64,000 bases of DNA from Planococcus sp. PAMC 21323 (lineage in GTDB: Bacteria; Bacillota; Bacilli; Bacillales_A; Planococcaceae), in contig NZ_CP009129.1 in assembly GCF_000785555.1 (NCBI RefSeq), positions 1,860,001-1,924,000 of the forward strand, in the 5' to 3' direction. The position numbers were made by a program, and so were the translations under genes. The notes under the pieces are model-generated. The model was given only the letters and a program-made list of their open reading frames with translations, was not told where the DNA came from and searched no databases. Every line of letters begins with the position of its first letter. The stretch's first letter is position 1. Shown here in pieces: positions 17,534 through 25,019 of this stretch.

Positions 17534-18800
17534 TTGTTTCATCCTCCTTACCGGATAGGAAGTAAGTCATTTCAAAAGATAATTCCTGAGCAACTGACGC
17601 GATATCTTTCTTCGTCACATTTTCCCATTTATTAATCATGTATTCAGGTTCGAATTGATCGGTCAATTCCATGTATTGATCGTAAATATCAATTTGTCCA
17701 CGTGCAGAATCGAGAGCTTCTTTTAATTGATTGATTAGCAACGCTTTTGTTTGATCCAATTCAACATCTGAAATATTGCCTTTTTTCACTTCTTCTAACT
17801 GCTCTAAAACTAAACTCACTGCTTTTTCTTCTAATTTAGAATCAATGCCCGCAAGAACAAACATTAAACCAAATTGCGATGCGAAAGAACTTGAGACATA
17901 ATAAGCCATGCTTTCTTTTTCGCGAATGTTTACAAATAATTTAGAGTGCGCATAGCCACCAAAAACGCCATTCATCAGCTGCATGATTGGAAACTTCTCA
18001 TCGCGGAATGTAATCGGCGTAAAAAATGCCATATGCAATTTTCCTTGTTTCATGTCTTCAAACTCAAGTACGCGTGATTGTTCGGGCTTCACTAATTCAA
18101 TTGATGGGGCTGCAATTGCTTTTTCACGATCTTCAAAATGGAAATATTCACGAATATACGAAGCGATCATTTCTGGTTTCACATCGCCTACTGCATAAAT
18201 TTCAATTTCATTTTGTGAAATCATTTTGTTGTATTCGGCTACTAATTGTTCATTTGTAACGCTTTCGACGATTTCAATAGTACCGTTTGACGTTATTGAG
18301 GCTGGATGGTTTGGTAGAGCTAACTCCATCATACGTTGCTGCGCATAGCGTGTTTTTTCATCAAATACAGATTCAATACGTTGAACGATTGAATGCTTTT
18401 CACGTGTAAATATAGATTCTCTGAACAAGCCATGTTCAAAGTTAGGTTTAAACAAAACGATATACATCAAGTTTAATACCTTTTCTAACACACCTTTTTC
18501 AGAAAGGTATTGATCATTTACTGTTTCAACATTCAGCGTCACAACGTGCTCATTTCCACGCTTTGATGAATCTATGTAAAGAGAAGTACCATATAAGTCA
18601 TCTAGTACCATACGAAGTGCTGTATGTGACGGATAAACTTCGTTGCTGTGTTGCAAAATGTTTGCCAAAATCGATCGGGCAGACGCCTTTTCTTTCGTTA
18701 GCTTATCCTTAAATTTAATCGAGAAATTTATCGTTTTAAATTGTGTTGTCTCATTGACATGCACATTTACGCCTTTAGCAATATTAATTGTTTCAAACAT
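17526..18800 (-). CDS. ymfF: M16-family peptidase-like protein YmfF, non-catalytic partner
   Basis: A 424-residue M16-fold protein. No HxxEH is found in the N-terminal half (the equivalent region reads RSILANILQHSNEVYPS), so it is probably not a zinc enzyme itself. The C-terminal domain has the typical FGGYAHSKLFVNIREKESMAYY segment. I place the start at 18800 (MFETINIAKG), which has AGAGGGG eight bases upstream; the frame opens at 18824. It is the first gene of ymfF-ymfH-ymfI and overlaps ymfH. A tandem block of hairpin repeats lies just upstream, and I could not pick a convincing promoter between them and the start codon. Confidence 0.88.
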   Translation of the reverse strand: MFETINIAKGVNVHVNETTQFKTINFSIKFKDKLTKEKASARSILANILQHSNEVYPSHTALRMVLDDLYGTSLYIDSSKRGNEHVVTLNVETVNDQYLSEKGVLEKVLNLMYIVLFKPNFEHGLFRESIFTREKHSIVQRIESVFDEKTRYAQQRMMELALPNHPASITSNGTIEIVESVTNEQLVAEYNKMISQNEIEIYAVGDVKPEMIASYIREYFHFEDREKAIAAPSIELVKPEQSRVLEFEDMKQGKLHMAFFTPITFRDEKFPIMQLMNGVFGGYAHSKLFVNIREKESMAYYVSSSFASQFGLMFVLAGIDSKLEEKAVSLVLEQLEEVKKGNISDVELDQTKALLINQLKEALDSARGQIDIYDQYMELTDQFEPEYMINKWENVTKKDIASVAQELSFEMTYFLSGKEDETNA

Positions 18801-18864
18801 GTAAAATCCCCTCTCGTCGTTCATGTTCTAACTATACCGAACTTTTTCCGTTAATTGCAAATAA

Positions 18865-18982
18865 AGAAAAGCGAAAGCGGCCGTTTAGATTCGACGGGCA
18901 TAAGATGACCTGGCGAAGTGGCGTTCTTTGCCACACAGTCAGGGCAGCTTATGACCCGAGAATCTGGCCGTTTGAGCTGGAT
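18865..18982 (+). repeat. Hairpin repeat, unit B1 of the tandem block
   Basis: The unit starts AGAAAAGCGAAAGCGGCCG and ends before the next AGAAAAGCG. The left arm 18879-18893 pairs with 18957-18969; GCATAAG (18898-18904) pairs with CTTATG (18948-18953); GTGGC/GCCAC (18918-18922, 18930-18934) forms an inner stem. It aligns with the full unit after ricA (6994-7115), which lies in the opposite orientation. Confidence 0.8.
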
Positions 18983-18986
18983 TATA

Positions 18987-19108
18987 AAGAAAAGCGGAGG
19001 TGCCCGTTTTAGTCCCGACAAGCGCTGGAGAACTTGATGATAATGGCGTCTTTTGCCATTATCCGCAAGTTCGAAGCGACCTCGAGGGACTGGGCACCGG
19101 AGCTAGAC
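18987..19108 (+). repeat. Hairpin repeat, unit B2 (variant arms)
   Basis: This unit starts AAGAAAAGCGGAGGTGCCCG. Its outer arms 18999-19017 and 19083-19098 pair (GGTGCCC with GGGCACC, and TCCCG with CGAGGGA). Inner stems are GATAATGGC/GCCATTATC (19039-19047, 19055-19063) flanked by AACTTG/CAAGTT. The arm sequences differ from B1 but the architecture is the same. Confidence 0.75.
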
Positions 19109-19111
19109 AAT

Positions 19112-19160
19112 AGAAAAGCGAAAGCGGCCGTTTAGATTCGCTGGGCATAAGATGACCGCT
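19112..19160 (+). repeat. Hairpin repeat, unit B3 (left arm only)
   Basis: The unit starts AGAAAAGCGAAAGCGGCCG and continues to GGGCATAAGATGACC. It is nearly identical to the left 49 bases of B1 and then stops, shortly before the nup terminator. The 470-bp gap between ymfF and nupQ holds only these repeats and that terminator. Confidence 0.75.
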
Positions 19161-19175
19161 TTAGTTAAGCAAATG

Positions 19176-19262
19176 AAAAGAGCCGTCGATGGCAGTGTCC
19201 CCTTAAAGTTAGAGTTCAAATCTAACTTTAAGGGGTGCACTACCGATTGCGACGGCTCTTTT
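19176..19262 (-). terminator. nupNOPQ operon terminator, interrupted in its loop
   Basis: The outer stem AAAAGAGCCGTCG with CGACGGCTCTTTT brackets 19189-19249. Without the 54-bp mini-element at 19191-19244 and one GAT copy, the minus strand would read a perfect 13-bp stem with a CAAT loop and a TTTT tail. It lies just after the nupQ stop at 19271. Confidence 0.8.
19191..19244. mobile_element. 54-bp inverted-repeat mini-element (MITE-like) with GAT direct repeats
   Basis: The ends are GGCAGTGTCCCC and, on the other strand, GGTAGTGCACCCC. Both run on into the identical TTAAAGTTAGA, and the two arms of about 23 bp meet around a 7-bp centre. GAT stands at 19188-19190 and again at 19245-19247, as a 3-bp target duplication would. 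The arms resemble terminal repeats of IS3/IS150-type elements as I remember them, but this is not verified. There is no room for a gene. Confidence 0.6.
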
Positions 19263-19270
19263 AAAAATTC

Positions 19271-20230
19271 TTATCGTTGACCCTTGATGTAAGGCTTTCC
19301 AATCGCTAATGGTGCATGAGCACGACCGATAAAACCTGCTAGTGCAAGAATCGTTAATACGTATGGCAAGATCAATAAGAATACGTTCGGAATCTCCGAG
19401 ATATACGGAAGCGATGATCCGACAATACTCAATGATTGTGCAAATCCGAAGAATAAGGCAGCACCCATCGCTCCAAGTGGATGCCATTTACCAAAAATCA
19501 TAGCGGCCAATGCCATAAAGCCTTGACCATTGATCGTAGCATGACCAAAATCATTGGTAATGGTCTGCGCGTAAATTGCACCACCAATACCCGCTAATCC
19601 ACCGGAGATCATAACAGCAATATAACGCATTCTCGTTACGTTGATTCCCATTGTATCAGCAGCCATCGGGTGTTCCCCTACAGCACGAAGACGAAGACCA
19701 AATGGTGTTTTGTAAATAACAAACCACGCAAGTACGGCAATACCGATTGCAAAAAATGACGTATTGTAAACAGATTTGAAAAGTAGTGGACCAATAAACG
19801 GAATATCTGATAAAAACGGAACGTTGTAACGCGAGAAACGTTCAGTGATAAAATCCGTCTGTCCTTTATCGAAAATACGTTTTACTAAGTAAATCGATAG
19901 TGCAGCTGCTAGTAGGTTAATGGCAACTCCGGAAACTACTTGGTCTGCCCGGAATGTAATAGAAGCTACAGCATGTAATAGCGATAGTAGAAGAGCTGCA
20001 AGCATAGCTGCAATTAGTGCAATCCACGGTGTCGCCGATCCAAATGTATCAGCAAACAATAAGTTGAACAAGATTCCAACAAAAGCACCGATAACCATTA
20101 ATCCTTCTAGACCAATGTTGATAACCCCAGATCTTTCTGAGAAGACCCCACCAATTGCCACTAAAATAAGTGGTGCAGCATAAAAAATTGCTGAAGGAAC
20201 GATGAAATATAATACCTCAAGGAAACTCAT
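19271..20230 (-). CDS. nupQ: Nucleoside ABC transporter permease NupQ
   Basis: A 319-residue membrane permease of the branched-chain/sugar-type ABC family, matching B. subtilis YufQ/NupQ. It has about eight to ten hydrophobic segments and the conserved GVINIGLEGLM near the N-terminus and ALAAMIFGKWHPLGA toward the C-terminus. With NupP it forms the membrane channel of the guanosine importer. I place the start at 20230 (MSFLEVLYF), which has AGGAGG eight bases upstream, rather than 20263. It is the last gene of the operon, starts 1 bp after the nupP stop, and is followed by the interrupted terminator. Confidence 0.92.
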   Translation of the reverse strand: MSFLEVLYFIVPSAIFYAAPLILVAIGGVFSERSGVINIGLEGLMVIGAFVGILFNLLFADTFGSATPWIALIAAMLAALLLSLLHAVASITFRADQVVSGVAINLLAAALSIYLVKRIFDKGQTDFITERFSRYNVPFLSDIPFIGPLLFKSVYNTSFFAIGIAVLAWFVIYKTPFGLRLRAVGEHPMAADTMGINVTRMRYIAVMISGGLAGIGGAIYAQTITNDFGHATINGQGFMALAAMIFGKWHPLGAMGAALFFGFAQSLSIVGSSLPYISEIPNVFLLILPYVLTILALAGFIGRAHAPLAIGKPYIKGQR

Positions 20231-20231
20231 A

Positions 20232-21281
20232 TTACTTCGCCTCCTTCTTCTTAGCTGATGCACGAAGCAGCAGCAAGCGAATGATGTAGCCCGAAGCTAC
20301 AAAGAAGATGATAACTGCAATAACGATTTCAACAATCTCAATTGGAATACCGGCAGCATTCGGCATATTTAATGCCCCGTACTTTAATGAACCAAATAAA
20401 GTAGCACCAAATACAACACCTAGAGGTGTGTTCATGCCTAATAATGCAACCGCGATTCCATCAAATCCAATCCCGGTAAACCCACCTTTAGAAGACACAT
20501 ACTCAAATGTTCCGAGCGCTTCCATTGCGCCACCTAAACCCGCAAATGCACCGGAAATGACCATTGCTAAAATAATGTTTTTATCAACATTCATACCTGC
20601 GTATTGCGAAGCATTTTGGTTAAATCCAACTGCTTTCAACTCAAACCCAAGTGTTGTTTTTTCTAAAATAAACCACATCACACCGACCATCACTAATGCA
20701 ATAATAATCCCAAAATGCAGTCGTGAAAACTCTGTTAAGTTTTGTAAAAACTCTGAACGTAAAGAGGCGCTTGCGTAAATATTGCCTGTGCGGTCTCCTC
20801 CGTCAGAAACTGTACGAATTAATGCATTTGTTACGTGTAATGCAACATAGTTCATCATGATGGTAACGATAACTTCATGTACACGGAATTTGGCTTTTAA
20901 AAGACCGGGTACGAAGCCCCACAATGCACCAGCTGCAACTGCAGCTAAAATCGCTAATGGTAAGTGAATAATTTTTGGTAATTCTACAGCTACTCCAACG
21001 TAAGCTGCAGCAAACCAACCAACAATTAATTGCCCCTCAACACCGATATTGAATAAACCGGAGCGGAATGCAAAAGCTACTGCAAGACCGGCTAATAAAT
21101 AAGGCGTAATTTGGCGAATTGTTTCACCGATTGTATATAAGTCTCCAAAAATTCCGTTCCAAAGAGCAGCATAGCCTTCAATTGGGTTATAGCCGCTGAC
21201 CAGCATAATAACTGCGCCGACCAACAATCCTAAAATAACGGAAATGATGGGGACCAAGAGATTGGTCGCTCTATTCGACAT
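20232..21281 (-). CDS. nupP: Nucleoside ABC transporter permease NupP
   Basis: A 349-residue permease paralogous to NupQ, matching B. subtilis YufP/NupP. It has about ten hydrophobic segments and the shared FRSGLFNIGVEGQL motif. A basic tail, RASAKKKEAK, is expected on the cytoplasmic face. The start at 21281 (MSNRATNLL) has GGTGAGG seven bases upstream; a GTG at 21293 is the alternative. It overlaps nupO by 11 bp and is followed at once by nupQ, so expression is coupled. Confidence 0.92.
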   Translation of the reverse strand: MSNRATNLLVPIISVILGLLVGAVIMLVSGYNPIEGYAALWNGIFGDLYTIGETIRQITPYLLAGLAVAFAFRSGLFNIGVEGQLIVGWFAAAYVGVAVELPKIIHLPLAILAAVAAGALWGFVPGLLKAKFRVHEVIVTIMMNYVALHVTNALIRTVSDGGDRTGNIYASASLRSEFLQNLTEFSRLHFGIIIALVMVGVMWFILEKTTLGFELKAVGFNQNASQYAGMNVDKNIILAMVISGAFAGLGGAMEALGTFEYVSSKGGFTGIGFDGIAVALLGMNTPLGVVFGATLFGSLKYGALNMPNAAGIPIEIVEIVIAVIIFFVASGYIIRLLLLRASAKKKEAK

Positions 21282-22830
21282 GCTGATCCTCACCTTTCTG
21301 TGTCAAATCCTGTTTTTTCTTCTGATCAGTATGTCCTGCCATTAACAAGCCCAATTCTTGTTCGGTTGTTGTTTCTGGCGTCACAATATCCACAATTTCT
21401 CCGTCATGAATAACGGCAATGCGATCTGAAACATTCATAACTTCGTCTAATTCGAACGAAATCAATAGTACGGCTTTCCCCTTGTCACGCTGTTCAATTA
21501 AACGGCTATGAATAAATTCAATAGCCCCAACGTCTAATCCCCTAGTTGGCAATGCCGCAATTAACAAATCTGGATCTCGGTCAACTTCACGACCAATAAT
21601 CGCTTTTTGTTGATTTCCTCCGGATAGTGAACGAGCTAACTCTGATGGACCTTGCGTTCGTACGTCAAAGTCTTTAATAATTTGCAATGCTTTTTCATTA
21701 ATTTTGTTGTAATTGATGATGCCTCTTTTAGAAATTGGCTTAGCATAATACGTTTGAAGCGAAATATTATGACCAACTGGGAAATCTAATACAAGTCCAT
21801 GCTTATGTCGATCTTGGGGAATATGACCAACACCAGACTCTGTTACTTTTCTTGGTTTCATATTGGTAACATCTTTTCCATTGATTGAAATAGTTCCACT
21901 CTTTACTTTTCGAAGACCCGTAATCGCCTCAATCAATTCAGATTGTCCATTTCCATCAATTCCCGCAATGCCGACAATTTCACCCTTACGAACATTCAAG
22001 TTTAAATGTTTAACCTTGTCAATTCCACGATAATCAAGGACAACTAAATCTTTAATGTCCAAAATTTCTTCTCCTGGAAACGCTTTCCCTTTTACTGTAG
22101 TAAATTCTACATGACGTCCAACCATTAAGGATGCCAGGTCGTTCGGGTTTGTTTCTGCTGTAATAACGGTCCCGATTCCTTGTCCTTTTCGTATAACAGT
22201 TACACGGTCAGAAACATCCATAATTTCTTTCAGTTTATGCGTAATTAAAATAATGGATTTTCCTTCAGCGATTAAACGTTTCATGATTTGAATCAATTCG
22301 ACTATTTCTTGAGGTGTTAATGAAGCTGTTGGTTCATCAAAGATCAAGATTTCTGCTCCACGATACAAGGTTTTTAATATCTCAACCCGTTGTTGCATAC
22401 CTACCGATATGTCTTGAATTATGGCATTTGGATCTACATTTAAACCATATTGTTCAGATAATGCCTGTACTTTTTTAGCGGCGTCTTTTTTATTGGTAAC
22501 GCCGTATTTTGTTGGCTCGGTACCTAAAATGATGTTTTCTGTAACTGAAAAGTTTTCGACTAACATAAAATGTTGATGAACCATTCCAATTCCAAGTTCA
22601 TTTGCTATATTCGGATTAGAGATATCTACTTTCTTTCCGCGAACACGAATTTCTCCGCCTTCTGGCTTATACAAACCGAATAAAACGTTCATTAAAGTCG
22701 ATTTTCCCGCGCCATTTTCTCCCAATAGTGCGTGAATCTCACCCTTTTTCAGTTGCAGCGTAATATTGTCATTAGCAACAAATGAACCGAACTCTTTACG
22801 GATATTCAGCATTTCGATTACATACTCCAC
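21271..22830 (-). CDS. nupO: Nucleoside ABC transporter ATP-binding protein NupO
   Basis: A 519-residue fusion of two ABC ATPase domains, as in B. subtilis YufO/NupO and sugar importers. The first domain has GENGAGKST (about 37-45), a signature DISVGMQQR and Walker B ILIFDEPTASL. The second has GIDGNGQSE in place of a full Walker A, signature SLSGGNQQK and LIAALPTRGLD, so the second site is probably weak or inactive in hydrolysis, as is usual in this family. The start is GTG at 22830 (MEYVIEML), with GAGGGAG eight bases upstream. It couples ATP hydrolysis to import through NupP and NupQ. Confidence 0.93.
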   Translation of the reverse strand: MEYVIEMLNIRKEFGSFVANDNITLQLKKGEIHALLGENGAGKSTLMNVLFGLYKPEGGEIRVRGKKVDISNPNIANELGIGMVHQHFMLVENFSVTENIILGTEPTKYGVTNKKDAAKKVQALSEQYGLNVDPNAIIQDISVGMQQRVEILKTLYRGAEILIFDEPTASLTPQEIVELIQIMKRLIAEGKSIILITHKLKEIMDVSDRVTVIRKGQGIGTVITAETNPNDLASLMVGRHVEFTTVKGKAFPGEEILDIKDLVVLDYRGIDKVKHLNLNVRKGEIVGIAGIDGNGQSELIEAITGLRKVKSGTISINGKDVTNMKPRKVTESGVGHIPQDRHKHGLVLDFPVGHNISLQTYYAKPISKRGIINYNKINEKALQIIKDFDVRTQGPSELARSLSGGNQQKAIIGREVDRDPDLLIAALPTRGLDVGAIEFIHSRLIEQRDKGKAVLLISFELDEVMNVSDRIAVIHDGEIVDIVTPETTTEQELGLLMAGHTDQKKKQDLTQKGEDQHVE

Positions 22831-22935
22831 TGTTGTCACTCCCTCAAGACTGCTAACTTTTTTAAAAAATTTAATTAATACAGGAAAGGCTTCCGTTACT
22901 AAAAACCTTTCATCTATTAATTTCTATCTTAGAGA

Positions 22936-22976
22936 CAAAAAAAATCATAAAGGCCGGTTAAACCGGCCTTTATGAT
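22936..22976 (-). terminator. Hairpin with T-run after nupN
   Basis: TCATAAAGGCCGGTT and its complement form a 15-bp stem with a 1-nt centre, followed by eight T on the minus strand. It is inside the operon between nupN and nupO, so it probably lowers the transporter genes relative to the binding protein, which is needed in excess. Confidence 0.9.
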
Positions 22977-22994
22977 GACCGTCTTAAAAAACTA

Positions 22995-24068
22995 TTACTT
23001 TACAGTTTCAGGAACTTCAAGATCCCCACTGATAACTTGTTGTTTAAATTCTTCGATTTTCGCCATCACGTCTTCAGAAATTGCTCCACGTGAATCAGCT
23101 AAATCTACACCCTCATCAGACAAACCGTAAGTAACTGTTTCGCCACCTGGGAATTCGCCTGCCATTGCTTGTTCAGAAATATTGATTACAGCTGTATCTA
23201 CGCGTTTTAAAACAGAAGTCAATGTTACGTTAGCATCGCCAGTTTGACCTTCATCGTATTGATCCGAGTCAACTCCGATAACCCAAATGTTGTCATCTGG
23301 ATTTGATTCTTTACGCTCTTTTGCTTCAGTGAAGACACCGTTACCCGTACCACCAGCTGCGTGGAAAATGATATCTGCTCCAGCAGAATACATACGGTTT
23401 GCAGTTGTTTTACCTAATTCCGCTTTATCAAAAGCACCTGTGTATTGAACATCAACTTCAACTGAAGGATCTGCAGCTTCAACTCCTGCTAGGAATCCAG
23501 CTTCAAAACGCTCAATTACTGGAATTTCCATTCCACCAACAAAACCAATTTTCTTTGTTTCAGACATTAAAGCCGCTGCTACACCCGCAAGGAATGCACC
23601 TTCTTGTTCTTTAAAAAGAACACTTGCAACGTTTGGAGCATCAACTACTGCATCAATAATTGCAATTTGTGCTTCAGGTTGTTGTTCAGCGATTTCTTTT
23701 ACAGCACCTTCCATCAAGAACCCAATTCCGTAGACAACATCAAAATCGCGACGGATTAAATTGTTCAAGTTGGTGTTGTAATCCGCATCTGATGCAGATT
23801 GAAGATAGTCATAGCCACCATCGCCTTTTTCAAGGCCATTGTCTTTACCAAATTGCTGAAGACCTTCCCAAGCAGATTGGTTAAAGGACTTATCGTCTAC
23901 TCCTCCAACATCCGTAACCATGGCTACTGAAAAGTCAGAAGTTTCTTCTCCGCCTTCTCCTCCACCAGTTTCTCCGTTTGAAGTTTCTTCGTCGCTACCG
24001 CAGGCAGCAAGCATAGTTCCAGCAGCAAGCATTAATGATAAACCTAGACCAAATTTACGTTTTGTCAA
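22995..24068 (-). CDS. nupN: Nucleoside-binding lipoprotein NupN (BMP family)
   Basis: The solute-binding component of the nucleoside importer, in the BmpA/Med family (357 residues). A basic N-terminus, a hydrophobic core and the lipobox LAAC give a lipid-anchored mature protein starting at Cys23. Family signatures are [19 protein letters not shown] and [10 protein letters not shown]. The start is a TTG at 24068 with GGGGG eight bases upstream; a TTG at 24083 is possible but lies before that site. B. subtilis nupNOPQ imports guanosine and is repressed by CodY; I do not see a clear CodY box here. The nearby GntR regulator gene is the more visible candidate controller. Confidence 0.92.
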   Translation of the reverse strand: MTKRKFGLGLSLMLAAGTMLAACGSDEETSNGETGGGEGGEETSDFSVAMVTDVGGVDDKSFNQSAWEGLQQFGKDNGLEKGDGGYDYLQSASDADYNTNLNNLIRRDFDVVYGIGFLMEGAVKEIAEQQPEAQIAIIDAVVDAPNVASVLFKEQEGAFLAGVAAALMSETKKIGFVGGMEIPVIERFEAGFLAGVEAADPSVEVDVQYTGAFDKAELGKTTANRMYSAGADIIFHAAGGTGNGVFTEAKERKESNPDDNIWVIGVDSDQYDEGQTGDANVTLTSVLKRVDTAVINISEQAMAGEFPGGETVTYGLSDEGVDLADSRGAISEDVMAKIEEFKQQVISGDLEVPETVK

Positions 24069-24115
24069 TGTAATAACCCCCAAGGTTTTTTTGATATTAG
24101 CAGGAATTTGATGTT

Positions 24116-24844
24116 TTACATACGTTTGCGAACTACATGAAAGCTAAATTTATCAGCTCTAAAGTAATTCTTTGAATAAAGCACCAATCGATCGTCTTCA
24201 TCGTAATGGAGCTGTTTTAAAACAAGTAATGCTGTTTCCGGTTCACATTCCAAGATTGGCGAAGCATCTTCATGATAACCAGTCGGATCAATAAATGTCA
24301 CCGCATAGGAGATATGAATGTCTCCAGATTCTTCAATCGCTTTAAAAATGGAACTTTCTGTGCGCTTTAAAAAATCTGTAGGCAAATACGCGGAAGGAAC
24401 CTTGTCAATACAATAAACTACAGGGTCGCTGTTTGCCGTACGAACGCGTTCAATAGTAATGATGGTATCATCGGCAGTGCAATGAAAGCGTTTTATATCT
24501 TCTTCAGAAGAAAGGCCCTCTGACGTGCTTAAGTAAATAGCACCGGGTTCCATTCCTGCCTGGCGGATCATATCAGAAACACTCGTTAATTGTTCAATCC
24601 CTGATGAAAACAAAGGTTTTGAATTGACGAATGTCCCAACTCCGTGGCGTCTGATGATCGTATTATCTTCTTCCAACAGCCGAAGCGCTTCTCGTAAAGT
24701 CGCTCGACTGACTCCAAGTGTTTTCGATAATTCGAATTCGGACGGCAACTTCTCTTTCTCTTTGTAGACGCCCGCAGCAATATCCTGTTTCATTCGATCG
24801 ATTACTTGAAGGTACAAAGCACGATGATCCGATTTAATTGTCAT
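24116..24844 (-). CDS. ymfC: GntR-family (HutC type) transcriptional regulator, YmfC-like
   Basis: A 242-residue regulator with an N-terminal winged helix-turn-helix ([16 protein letters not shown], then [28 protein letters not shown]) and a C-terminal UTRA ligand-binding domain (from about 85). HutC/UTRA proteins sense small metabolites. The start at 24844 has GGTGGTG upstream. It lies after ftsK and only 47 bp before nupN, so it is likely in one transcript with the nucleoside transporter and may control it; this is inference. A 14-bp palindrome in its own leader (24868-24881) is a natural operator candidate. Confidence 0.87.
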   Translation of the reverse strand: MTIKSDHRALYLQVIDRMKQDIAAGVYKEKEKLPSEFELSKTLGVSRATLREALRLLEEDNTIIRRHGVGTFVNSKPLFSSGIEQLTSVSDMIRQAGMEPGAIYLSTSEGLSSEEDIKRFHCTADDTIITIERVRTANSDPVVYCIDKVPSAYLPTDFLKRTESSIFKAIEESGDIHISYAVTFIDPTGYHEDASPILECEPETALLVLKQLHYDEDDRLVLYSKNYFRADKFSFHVVRKRM

Positions 24845-24867
24845 ACGATTCACCACCCATGACAGAG

Positions 24868-24881
24868 ATCAGACATCTGAT
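24868..24881. promoter_or_regulatory. Candidate GntR operator upstream of ymfC-nupNOPQ
   Basis: ATCAGACATCTGAT is a perfect 6-bp inverted repeat with a 2-bp spacer, 24 bp upstream of the ymfC start. Size and symmetry suit a HutC-type dimer. Two more inverted repeats lie further up: GGTTC-TC-GAACC (24966-24977) and GTGAT-TAATTT-ATCAC (24987-25002). A TATAGT near 24905 could be the -10, but I see no good -35. Confidence 0.45.
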
Positions 24882-25019
24882 GTAAAACATTCCTACTAAT
24901 CAAAATTACTATAACACTTATTAGATACGAAATAAATAGTAATTTGTCGAATTCAGCGAATTTTCGGTTCTCGAACCAATAAACTAGTGATTAATTTATC
25001 ACAATTAACTTCAAATTCC

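Noticed and set aside
18788..19012. Short plus-strand open frame over the repeat block, with a similar frame at 6830-7033 on the minus strand
   Set aside because: Both translate the AGAAAAGCG repeats (the shared EKRKR and YDPR words come from the repeat), so they are not genes.
24945..24980. CodY box or second LexA box in the ymfC leader
   Set aside because: The best CodY alignment matches only about 9 of 15 positions, and the CGAAT/GGTTC spacing does not fit a LexA site.
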